This document shows positions 1 to 10,720 of a stretch of DNA of 64,000 nt, piece by piece; the first letter of the stretch is position 1; each line of letters opens with the position of its first letter. A model generated the notes under the pieces. It worked only from the letters and a program-made list of their open reading frames with translations, searched no databases and had not been told where the DNA came from. Position numbers and translations under genes: made by a program. Source of the DNA: Euonymus europaeus (Eukaryota > Streptophyta > Magnoliopsida > Celastrales > Celastraceae); NCBI GenBank assembly GCA_963580455.1, contig OY756962.1:27541001-27605000 (forward strand). The letters run 5' to 3'.

Positions 1-173
1 CGGTGATTTTTAGCTTGATTTCACACTAGTTTTCGAGCTCTACAATCCTAGCATTTCGGATTTCAATTTCAGAACTCGTGGCTTGTAGGTCTCGTTTCAC
101 CTAGTTAGCCGCGAAATGTGGTTTCTTTACGTAAACGGTTTTATGAATATCCGTTGACTCCGAGTTCTGAATT

Positions 174-2593
174 CGGTGATTTTTAGCTTGATTTCACACT
201 ACTTTTCGAGCTCTACAATCCTGGGGTTTCGGATTATGATTTCAGAACTCGTGGCTAGTTGGTCTCGTTTCACCTAGTTACCCGCGAAATGTGGTTTCTT
301 TACGTAAACGGTTTTATGAATATCCGTTGACTCCGAGTTCTGAATTCGGTGATTTTTAGCTTGATTTCACACTACTTTTCGAGCTCTACGATCCTGGAGT
401 TTCGGATTTTGATTTCAGAACTCGTGGATAGTAGGTCTCGATTCACCTATTTAGCCGCGAAATGTGGTTTCTTTACGTAAACGGTTTTACGAATATCCGT
501 TGACTCCGAGTTCTGAATTCGGTGATTTTTAGCTTGATTTCACACTAGTTTTCGAGCTCTAAAATCCTAGCGTTTCGGATTTCAATTTCAGAACTCGTGG
601 CTTGTAGGTCTCGTTTCACCTAGTTAGCCGCGAAATGTGGTTTCTTTACGAAACGGTTTTATGAATATCCGTTGACTCCGAGTTCTGAATTCGGTGACTT
701 TTAGCTTGATTTCACACTACTTTTCGAGCTCTACAATCCTGGCGTTTCGGATTATGATTTCAGAACTCGTGGCTAGTTGGTCTCGTTTCACCTAGTTACC
801 CGCGAAATGTGGTTTCTTTACGTAAACGGTTTTATGAATATCCGTTGACTCCGAGTTCTGAATTCGGTGATTTTTAGCTTGATTTCACACTACTTTTCGA
901 GCTCTACGATCCTGGAGTTTCGGATTTTGATTTCAGAACTCGTGGATAGTAGGTCTAGATTCACATATTTAGCCGCGAAATGTGGTTTCTTTACGTAAAC
1001 GGTTTTATGAATATCCGTTGACTCCGAGTTCTGAATTCGGTGATTTTTAGCTTGATTTCACACTAGTTTTCGAGCTCTACAATCCTAGCGTTTCGGATTT
1101 CAATTTCAGAACTCATGGCTAGTAGGTGTCCTTTCACCTATTAAGCCGCGAAATGTGGTTTCTTTACGTAAACGGTTTTATGAATATCCGTTGACTCCGA
1201 GTTCTGAATTCGGTGATTTTTAGCTTGATTTCACACTAGTTTTTGAGCTCTACAATCTTAGCGTTTCGGATTTCAATTTCAGAACTCGTGGCTTGTAGGT
1301 CTCGTTTCACCTAGTTAGCCGCGAAATGTGGTTTCTTTACGTAAACGGTTTTATGAATATCCGTTGACTCCGAGTTCTGAATTCGGTGATTTTTAGCTTG
1401 ATTTCACACTACTTTTCGAGCTCTACAATCCTGGGGTTTCGGATTATGATTTCAGAACTCGTGGCTAGTTGGTCTCGTTTCACCTAGTTACCCGCGAAAT
1501 GTGGTTTCTTTACGTAAACGGTTTTATGAATATCCGTTGACTCCGAGTTCTGAATTCGGTGATTTTTAGCTTGATTTCACACTACTTTTCGAGCTCTACG
1601 ATCCTGGAGTTTCGGATTTTGATTTCAGAACTCGTGGATAGTAGGTCTCGATTCACCTATTTAGCCGCGAAATGTGGTTTCTTTACGTAAACGGTTTTAC
1701 GAATATCCGTTGACTCCGAGTTCTGAATTCGGTGATTTTTAGCTTGATTTCACACTAGTTTTCGAGCTCTAAAATCCTAGCGTTTCGGATTTCAATTTCA
1801 GAACTCGTGGCTTGTAGGTCTCGTTTCACCTAGTTAGCCGCGAAATGTGGTTTCTTTACGAAACGGTTTTATGAATATCCGTTGACTCCGAGTTCTGAAT
1901 TCGGTGACTTTTAGCTTGATTTCACACTACTTTTCGAGCTCTACAATCCTGGCGTTTCGGATTATGATTTCAGAACTCGTGGCTAGTTGGTCTCGTTTCA
2001 CCTAGTTACCCGCGAAATGTGGTTTCTTTACGTAAACGGTTTTATGAATATCCGTTGACTCCGAGTTCTGAATTCGGTGATTTTTAGCTTGATTTCACAC
2101 TACTTTTCGAGCTCTACGATCCTGGAGTTTCGGATTTTGATTTCAGAACTCGTGGATAGTAGGTCTAGATTCACATATTTAGCCGCGAAATGTGGTTTCT
2201 TTACGTAAACGGTTTTATGAATATCCGTTGACTCCGAGTTCTGAATTCGGTGATTTTTAGCTTGATTTCACACTAGTTTTCGAGCTCTACAATCCTAGCG
2301 TTTCGGATTTCAATTTCAGAACTCATGGCTAGTAGGTGTCCTTTCACCTATTAAGCCGCGAAATGTGGTTTCTTTACGTAAACGGTTTTATGAATATCCG
2401 TTGACTCCGAGTTCTGAATTCGGTGATTTTTAGCTTGATTTCACACTAGTTTTTGAGCTCTACAATCTTAGCGTTTCGGATTTCAATTTCAGAACTCGTG
2501 GCTTGTAGGTCTCGTTTCACCTAGTTAGCCGCGAAATGTGGTTTCTTTACGTAAACGGTTTTATGAATATCCGTTGACTCCGAGTTCTGAATT
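174..2593. repeat. Seven-monomer HOR in two tandem copies, 1,210 bp each
   Basis: Copies run 174-1383 and 1384-2593. I found no differences when reading them side by side. They share private variants: the single-T deletion giving TTTACGAAACGG (about 650 and 1,860), TCTAAAATCCTAG, CGGTGACTTTTAG, GGTCTAGATTCACATATTT, and ACTCATGGCTAGTAGGTGTCC. Unit length is 6 x 173 + 172 because of that one-base deletion. Within the unit the order is b-c-a-b-c-d-a, so two a-b-c trimers are followed by one d monomer. Such high identity implies a very recent duplication. Confidence 0.9.
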
Positions 2594-3112
2594 CGGTGAT
2601 TTTTAGCTTGATTTCACACTACTTTTCGAGCTCTACGATCCTGGAGTTTCGGATTTTGATTTCAGAACTCGTGGATAGTAGGTCTCGATTCACCTATTTA
2701 GCCGCGAAATGTGGTTTCTTTACGTAAACGGTTTTATGAATATCCGTTGACTCCGAGTTCTGAATTCGGTGATTTTTAGCTTGATTTCACACTACTTTTC
2801 GAGCTCTACGATCCTGGAGTTTCGGATTTTGATTTCAGAACTCGTGGATATTAGGTCTCGATTCACCTATTTAGCCGCGAAATGTGGTTTCTTTACGTAA
2901 ACGGTTTTATGAATATCCGTTGACTCCGAGTTCTGAATTCGGTGATTTTTAGCTTGATTTCACACTAGTTTTCGAGCTCTACAATCCTAGCGTTTCGGAT
3001 TTCAATTTCAGAACTCGTGGCTTGTAGGTCTCGTTTCACCTAGTTAGCCGCGAAATGTGGTTTCTTTACGTAAACGGTTTTATGAATATCCGTTGACTCC
3101 GAGTTCTGAATT

Positions 3113-3285
3113 CGGTGATTTTTAGCTTGATTTCACACTACTTTTCGAGCTCTACAATCCTGGGGTTTCGGATTATGATTTCAGAACTCGTGGATAGTAG
3201 GTCTCGATTCACCTATTTAGCCGCGAAATGTGGTTTCTTTACGTAAACGGTTTTATGAATATCCGTTGACTCCGAGTTCTGAATT
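3113..3285. repeat. Hybrid monomer, b-type front and c-type back
   Basis: The first part carries the b marks (CCTGGGGTTTCGG, GGATTATGATTTC). The second part carries the c marks (GGATAGTAGGTCTCGATTCACC, TATTTAGCC). The switch lies in the shared stretch TTTCAGAACTCGTGG. A crossover between b and its c neighbour would give this hybrid and delete one 173-bp unit. The surrounding order is disturbed as well: a is followed directly by c-c at 2,594 and 2,767. Confidence 0.75.
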
Positions 3286-3802
3286 CGGTGATTTTTAGTT
3301 TGATTTCACACTACTTTTCGAGCTCTACAATCCTGGGTTTTTGGATTTCGATTTCAGAACTCGTGGCTAGTAGGTCTCGTTTCACCTAGTTAGCAGCGAA
3401 ATTTGGTTTCTTTACGTAAACGGTTTTATGAACATCCGTTGACTCCTATTTCTGAATTCGGTGATTTTTAGCTTGATTTCACACTACTTTTCGAGCTCTA
3501 CAATCCTGCGTTTCGGATTTTGATTTGAGAACTCGTGGCTAGTAGGTCTCGTTTCACGTAGTTAGCCGCGAAATGTGGTTTCTTTACGAAACGGTTTTAT
3601 GAATATCCGTTGATTCCGAGTTCTGAATTCGGTGATTTTTAGCTTGATTTCACACTACTTTTCGAGCTCTACAATCCTGGGTTTTCGGATTTCAATTTCA
3701 GAACTCGTGGCTAGTAGGTCTCCTTTCACCTATTAAGCCGCGAAATGTGGTTTCTTTACGTAAACGGTTTTATGAATATCCGTTGACTCCGAGTTCTGAA
3801 TT
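3286..3802. repeat. Three divergent monomers interrupting block 1
   Basis: Monomers at 3,286, 3,459 and 3,630 do not fit the a-b-c-d types around them. The first has TTAGTTTGATTTC, TTAGCAGCGAAATTTGG, GAACATCC and ACTCCTATTTCTG. The second has CCTGCGTTTCGG, GATTTGAG, CACGTAGTTAGCC, the one-T deletion and GTTGATTCC. The third starts like later blocks (CCTGGGTTTTCGG) and ends like type d (CTCCTTTCACCTATTAAG). GATTTGAG and GTTGATTCC are marks of blocks beyond 9 kb. The group may be a relic of exchange with that region, or an older layer that escaped homogenisation. Confidence 0.65.
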
Positions 3803-6800
3803 CGGTGATTTTTAGCTTGATTTCACACTAGTTTTCGAGCTCTACAATCTTAGCATTTCGGATTTCAATTTCAGAACTCGTGGCTTGTAGGTCTCGTTTC
3901 ACCTAGTTAGCCGCGAAATGTGGTTTCTTTACGTAAACGGTTTTATGAATATCCGTTGACTCCGAGTTCTGAATTCGGTGATTTTTAGCTTGATTTCACA
4001 CTACTTTTCGAGCTCTACGATCCTGGAGTTTCGGATTTTGATTTCAGAACTCGTGGATAGTAGGTCTCGATTCACCTATTTAGCCGCGAAATGTGGTTTC
4101 TTTACGTAAACGGTTTTACGAATATCCTTTGACTCCGAGTTCTGAATTCGGTGATTTTTAGCTTGATTTCACACTAGTTTTCGAGCTCTACAATCCTAGC
4201 GTTTCGGATTTCAATTTCAGAACTCGTGGCTTGTAGGTCTCGTTTCACCTAGTTAGCCGCGAAATGTGGTTTCTTTACGTAAACGGTTTTATGAATATCC
4301 GTTGACTCCGAGTTCTGAATTCGGTGACTTTTAGCTTGATTTCACACTACTTTTCGAGCTCTACAATCCTGGCGTTTCGGATTATGATTTCAGAACTCGT
4401 GGCTAGTTGGTCTCGTTTCACCTAGTTACCCGCGAAATGTGGTTTCTTTACGTAAACGGTTTTATGAATATCCGTTGACTCCGAGTTCTGAATTCGGTGA
4501 TTTTTAGCTTGATTTCACACTACTTTTCGAGCTCTACGATCCTGGAGTTTCGGATTTTGATTTCAGAACTCGTGGATAGTAGGTCTCGATTCACCTATTT
4601 AGCCGCGAAATGTTGTTTCTTTACGTAAACGGTTTTATGAATATCCGTTGACTCCGAGTTCTGAATTCGGTGGTTTTTAGCTTGATTTCACACTAGTTTT
4701 CGAGCTCTACAATCCTAGCGTTTCGGATTTCAATTTCAGAACTCGTGGCTAGTAGGTCTTCTTTCACCTATTAAGCCGCGAAATGTGGTTTCTTTACGTA
4801 AACGGTTTTATGAATATCCGTTGACTCCGAGTTCTGAATTCGGTGATTTTTAGCTTGATTTCACACTAGTTTTCGAGCTCTACAATCTTAGCGTTTCGGA
4901 TTTCAATTTCAGAACTCGTGGCTTGTAGGTCTCGTTTCACCTAGTTAGCCGCGAAATGTGGTTTCTTTACGTAAACGGTTTTATGAATATCCGTTGACTC
5001 CGAGTTCTGAATTCGGTGATTTTTAGCTTGATTTGACACTACTTTTCGAGCTCTACGATCCTGGAGTTTCGGATTTTGATTTCAGAACTCGTGGATAGTA
5101 GGTCTCGATTCACCTATTTAGCCGCAAAATGTGGTTTCTTTACGTAAACGGTTTTATGAATATCCGTTGACTCCGAGTTCTGAATTCGGTGATTTTTAGC
5201 TTGATTTCACACTAGTTTTCGAGCTCTACAATCCTAGCATTTCGGATTTCAATTTCAGAACTCGTGGCTTGTAGGTCTCGTTTCACCTAGTTAGCCGCGA
5301 AATGTGGTTTCTTTACGTAAACGGTTTTATGAATATCCGTTGACTCCGAGTTCTGAATTCGGTGATTTTTAGCTTGATTTCACACTACTTTTCGAGCTCT
5401 ACAATCCTGGGGTTTCGGATTATGATTTCAGAACTCGTGGCTAGTTGGTCTCGTTTCACCTAGTTACCCGCGAAATGTGGTTTCTTTACGTAAACGGTTT
5501 TATGAATATCCGTTGACTCCGAGTTCTGAATTCGGTGATTTTTAGCTTGATTTCACACTACTTTTCGAGCTCTACGATCCTGGAGTTTCGGATTTTGATT
5601 TCAGAACTCGTGGATAGTAGGTCTCGATTCACCTATTTAGCCGCGAAATGTGGTTTCTTTACGTAAACGGTTTTACGAATATCCGTTGACTCCGAGTTCT
5701 GAATTCGGTGATTTTTAGCTTGATTTCACACTAGTTTTCGAGCTCTACAATCCTAGCGTTTCGGATTTCAATTTCAGAACTCGTGGCTTGTAGGTCTCGT
5801 TTCACCTAGTTAGCCGCGAAATGTGGTTTCTTTACGAAACGGTTTTATGAATATCCGTTGACTCCGAGTTCTGAATTCGGTGACTTTTAGCTTGATTTCA
5901 CACTACTTTTCGAGCTCTACAATCCTGGCGTTTCGGATTATGATTTCAGAACTCGTGGCTAGTAGGTCTCGATTCACCTATTTAGCCGCGAAATGTGGTT
6001 TCTTTACGTAAACGGTTTTATGAATATCCGTTGACTCCGAGTTCTGAATTCTTTGATTTTTAGCTTGATTTCACACTACTTTTCGAGCTCTACAATCCTA
6101 GCATTTCGGATTTCAATTTCAGAACTCGTGGCTAGTAGGTCTCCTTTCACCTATTAAGCCGCGAAATGTGGTTTCTTTACGTAAACGGTTTTATGAATAT
6201 CCGTTGACTCCGAGTTCTGAATTCGGTGATTTTTAGCTTGATTTCACACTAGTTTTCGAGCTCTACAATCTTAGCGTTTCGGATTTCAATTTCAGAACTC
6301 GTGGCTTGTAGGTCTCGTTTCACCTAGTTAGCCGCGAAATGTGGTTTCTTTACGTAAACGGTTTTATGAATATCCGTTGACTCCGAGTTCTGAATTCGGT
6401 GATTTTTAGCTTGATTTTACACTACTTTTCGAGCTCTACGATCCTGGAGTTTCGGATTTTGATTTCAGAACTCGTGGATAGTAGGTCTCGATTCACCTAT
6501 TTAGCCGCGAAATGTGGTTTCTTTACGTAAACGGTTTTATGAATATCCGTTGACTCCGAGTTCTGAATTCGGTGATTTTTAGCTTGATTTCACACTAGTT
6601 TTCGAGCTCTACAATCCTAGCGTTTCGGATTTCAATTTCAGAACTCGTGGCTTGTAGGTCTCGTTTCACCTAGTTAGCCGCGAAATGTGGTTTCTTTACG
6701 TAAACGGTTTTATGAATATCCGTTGACTCCGAGTTCTGAATTCGGTGATTTTTAGCTTGATTTCACACTACTTTTCGAGCTCTACAATCCTGGCGTTTCG

Positions 6801-8991
6801 GATTATGATTTCAGAACTCGTGGCTAGTTGGTCTCGTTTCACCTAGTTACCCGCGAAATGTGGTTTCTTTACGTAAACGGTTTTATGAATATCCGTTGAC
6901 TCCGAGTTCTGAATTCGGTGATTTTTAGCTTGATTTCACACTACTTTTCGAGCTCTACGATCCTGGAGTTTCGGATTTTGATTTCAGAACTCGTGGATAG
7001 TAGGTCTCGATTCACCTATTTAGCCGCGAAATGTGGTTTCTTTACGTAAACGGTTTTACGAATATCCGTTGACTCCGAGTTCTGAATTCGGTGATTTTTA
7101 GCTTGATTTCACACTAGTTTTCGAGCTCTACAATCCTAGCGTTTCGGATTTCAATTTCAGAACTCGTGGCTTGTAGGTCTCGTTTCACCTAGTTAGCCGC
7201 GAAATGTGGTTTCTTTACGTAAACGGTTTTATGAATATCCGTTGACTCCGAGTTCTGAATTCGGTGATTTTTAGCTTGATTTCACACTACTTTTCGAGCT
7301 CTACAATCCTGGCGTTTCGGATTATGATTTCAGAACTCGTGGCTAGTTGGTCTCGTTTCAGCTAGTTACCCGCGAAATGTGGTTTCTTTACGTAAACGGT
7401 TTTATGAATATCCGTTGACTCCGAGTTCTGAATTCGGTGATTTTTAGCTTGATTTCACACTACTTTTCGAGCTCTACGATCCTGGAGTTTCGGATTTTGA
7501 TTTCAGAACTCGTGGATAGTAGGTCTCGATTCACCTATTTAGCCGCGAAATGTGGTTTCTTTACGTAAACGGTTTTATGAATATCCGTTGACTCCGAGTT
7601 CTGAATTCGGTGATTTTTAGCTTGATTTCACACTAGTTTTCGAGCTCTACAATCCTAGCGTTTCGGATTTCAATTTCAGAACTCGTGGCTAGTAGGTCTC
7701 CTTTCACCCATTAAGCCGCGAAATGTGGTTTCTTTACGTAAACGGTTTTATGAATATCCGTTGACTCCGAGTTCTGAATTCGGTGATTTTTAGCTTGATT
7801 TCACACTAGTTTTCGAGCTCTACAATCTTAGCGTTTCGGATTTCAATTTCAGAACTCGTGGCTTGTAGGTCTCGTTTCACCTAGTTAGCCGCGAAATGTG
7901 GTTTCTTTACGTAAACGGTTTTATGAATATCCGTTGACTCCGAGTTCTGAATTCGGTGATTTTTAGCTTGATTTCACACTACTTTTCGAGCTCTACGATC
8001 CTGGAGTTTCGGATTTTGATTTCAGAACTCGTGGATAGTAGGTCTCGATTCACCTATTTAGCCGCGAAATGTGGTTTCTTTACGTAAACGGTTTTATGAA
8101 TATCCGTTGACTCCGAGTTCTGAATTCGGTGATTTTTAGCTTGAATTCACACTAGTTTTCGAGCTCTACAATCCTAGCGTTTCGGATTTCAATTTTAGAA
8201 CTCGTGGCTTGTAGGTCTCGTTTCACCTAGTTAGCCGCGAAATGTGGTTTCTTTACGTAAACGGTTTTATGAATATCCGTTGACTCCGAGTTCTGAATTC
8301 GGTGATTTTTAGCTTGATTTCACACTACTTTTCGAGCTCTACAATCCTGGCGTTTCGGATTATGATTTCAGAACTCGTGGCTAGTTGGTCTCGTTTCACC
8401 TAGTTACCCGCGAAATGTGGTTTCTTTACGTAAACGGTTTTATGAATATCCGTTGACTCCGAGTTCTGAATTCGGTGATTTTTGGCTTGATTACACACTA
8501 ATTTTTGAGCTCTACGATCCTGGCGTTTCGGATTTTGATTTGAGAACTCGTGGATAGTAGGTCTCGATTCACCTATTTAGCCGCGAAATGTGGTTTCTTT
8601 ACGTAAACGGTTTTATGAATATCCGTTGACTCCGAGTTCTGAATTCGGTGATTTTTAGCTTGATTTCACACTAGTTTTCGAGCTCTACAATCCTAGCGTT
8701 TCGGATTTTGATTTCAGAACTCGTGGCTTGTAGGTCTCGTTTCACCTAGTTAGCCGCGAAATGTGGTTTCTTTACGTAAACGGTTTTATGAATATCCGTT
8801 GACTCCGAGTTCTGAATTCGGTGATTTTTAGCTTGATTTCACACTACTTTTCGAGCTCTACAATCCTGGCGTTTCGGATTTCGATTTCAGAACTCGTGGC
8901 TAGTAGGTCTCCTTTCACCTAGTTAGCCGCGAAATGTGGTTTCTTTACGTAAACGGTTTTATGAATATCCGTTGACTCCGAGTTCTGAATT

Positions 8992-9682
8992 CGGTGATTT
9001 TCAGCTTGATTACACACTACTTTTCGAGCTCTACAATCCTGGTGTTTCGGATTTTGATTTGAGAACTCGTGGCTAGTTGGTCTCGTTTCACCTATTTAGC
9101 CGCGAAATGTGGTTTCTTTACGTAAACGGTTTTATGAATATCCGTTTACTCCGAGTTTTAAATTCGGTGATTTTTAGCATGATTTCACACTACTTTTCGA
9201 GCTCTACAATCCTGGTGTTTCGGATTTTGATTGGAGAACTCGTGGCTAGTTGGTCTCGTTTCACCTATTTAGCCGCGAAATGTGGTTTCTTTACGTAAAC
9301 GGTTTTATGAATATCCGTTTACTCCGAGTTTTGAATTCGGTGATTTTTAGCTTGATTTCACACTACTTTTCGAGCTCTACAATCCTGGCGTTTCGGATTT
9401 TTATTTCAGAACTCGTGGCTTATGGGTCTCGTTTCACCTAGTTAGCCGCGAAATGTGGTTTCTTTACGTAAACGGTTTTATGAATATCCGTTGACTCCGA
9501 GTTCTGAATTCGGTGATTTTTAGCTTGATTTCACACTACTTTTCGAGCTCTACAATCTTGGGTTTTCGGATTTTGATTTGAGAACTCGTGGCTACTAGGT
9601 CTCGTTTCACATAGTTAGCCGCGAAATGTGGTTTCTTTACGAAACGGTTTTATGAATATCCGTTGATTCCGAGTTCTGAATT
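8992..9682. repeat. Four-monomer block, first copy (second copy at 14,356)
   Basis: Monomers start at 8,992, 9,165, 9,338 and 9,511. Shared private variants with 14,356-15,046 are GATTACACAC, CTAGTTGGTCTCG with CACCTATTTAGCC, CCGTTTACTCCGAGTTTT, GGCTTATGGGTCTCG (tatggg at 9,421 and 14,785) and the one-T deletion in TTTACGAAACGG. The copies are 5,364 bp apart, which equals 31 monomers plus one base of net indels. The block contains two of the four monomers with the longest open frames in the window, because CCGTTGAC has become CCGTTTAC. These frames do not look like genes. Confidence 0.85.
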
Positions 9683-10720
9683 CGGTGATTTTTAGTTTGA
9701 TTTCACACTACTTTTCGAGCTCTACAATCCTAGTTTTTCAGATTTTGATTTCAGAACTCGTGGCAAGTAGGTCTCGTTTCATCTAGTTAGCCGCGAAATG
9801 TGGTTTCTTTACGTAAACGGTTTTATGAATATTCGTTGATTCCGAGTTCTGAATTCGGTGATTTTTAGCTTGATTTCACACTACATTTCGAGCTCTACAA
9901 TCCTAGCGTTTCGGATTTTGATTTCAGAACTCGTGGCTTGTATGTCTCGTTTCACCTAGTTAGCCGCGAAATGTGGTTTCTTTACGTAAACGGTTTTATG
10001 AATATCCGTTGACTCTGAGTTCTGAATTCGGTGATTTTTAGCTTGATTTCACACTAATTTTCGAGCTCTACAATCCTAGCATTTCGGATTTCGATTTCAG
10101 AACTCGTGGCTAGTAGGTCTCGTTTCACCTAGTTAGCCGCAAAATGTGGTTTCTTTACGTAAACGGTTTTATGAATATCCGTTGACTCCGAGTTCTGAAT
10201 TCGGTGATTTTTAGCTTGATTTCACACTACTTTTCGAGCTCTACAATCCTAGCGTTTCGGATTTTGATTTCAGAACTCGTGGCTAGTAGGTCTCGTTCCA
10301 CCTAGTTTGCCGCGAAATGTGGTTTCTTTACGTAAACGGTTTTACGAATATTAGTTGACTCCGAGTTCTGAATTCGGTGATTTTTAGCTTGATTTCACAC
10401 TACTTTTCGAGCTCTACAATCCTGGGGTTTCGGATTTCGATTTCAGAACTCGTGGCTAGTAGGTCTCGTTTCACCTAGTTAGCCGCGAAATGTGGTTTCT
10501 TTACGTAAACGGTTTTACGAATATCCGTTGACTCCGAGTTCTGAATTCGGTGATTTTTAGCTTGATTTCACACTACTTTTCGAGCTCTACAATCCTGGGT
10601 TTTCGGATTTCGATTTCAGAACCCGTGGCTAGTAGGTCTCGTTTCACCTAGTTAGCCGCGAAATGTGGTTTCTTTACGTAAACGGTTTTATGAATATCCG
10701 TTGACTCCGAGTTCTGAATT
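9683..10720. repeat. Mosaic of six diverged monomers
   Basis: Monomers at 9,683, 9,856, 10,029, 10,202, 10,375 and 10,548 do not form a repeating unit among themselves. Useful marks are GGCAAGTAGG with CATCTAG and ATTCGTTGATTCC (9,683); GGCTTGTATGTC with GACTCTGAG (9,856); ACTAATTTTCG with CCGCAAAATG (10,029); GTTTGCCGCG with GAATATTAG (10,202). The last monomer is G-like and leads into an A-like monomer, the same order as in HOR-I. The 9,683 back half reappears in the hybrid at 15,566, and the 9,856-10,029 pair resembles 15,047-15,392. Confidence 0.75.

Larger units (their letters stand above)
1..8991. repeat. Satellite block 1: a-b-c trimer-based family with variable HOR length
   Basis: About 52 monomers belong mainly to four subtypes. 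Type a has CACTAGTTTTCG, CCTAGCGTTTCGG and GGCTTGTAGG. Type b has GGATTATGATTTC, CTAGTTGG and GTTACCCGCG. Type c has ACGATCCTGGAG, GGATAGTAGG and CACCTATTTAGCC. Type d has GGATTTCAATTTC followed by CTTTCACC(T)ATTAAGCC. The usual order is a-b-c repeated, with d inserted. The d marker TTAAGCCGCG lies at 1,141, 2,351, 3,733, 4,771, 6,154 and 7,711. The intervals are 1,210, 1,382, 1,038, 1,383 and 1,557 bp, that is 7, 8, 6, 8 and 9 monomers, so HOR length is not fixed. Later blocks largely lack types b and c. Confidence 0.85.

Noticed and set aside
9077..9298. 73-codon open frame on the + strand
   Set aside because: It starts at TTG and lies wholly in satellite. It is open only because the TGA at monomer positions 155-157 (CCGTTGACTCC) became TTA here. 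A 173-bp unit shifts frame by two each time, so the translation ends in the next monomers.
9250..9441. 63-codon open frame on the + strand, overlapping the previous one
   Set aside because: This is the same accident in the next monomer (CCGTTTACTCC). Its translation is nearly the same as the previous one because the DNA is repeated, so the similarity is not evidence of a protein family.
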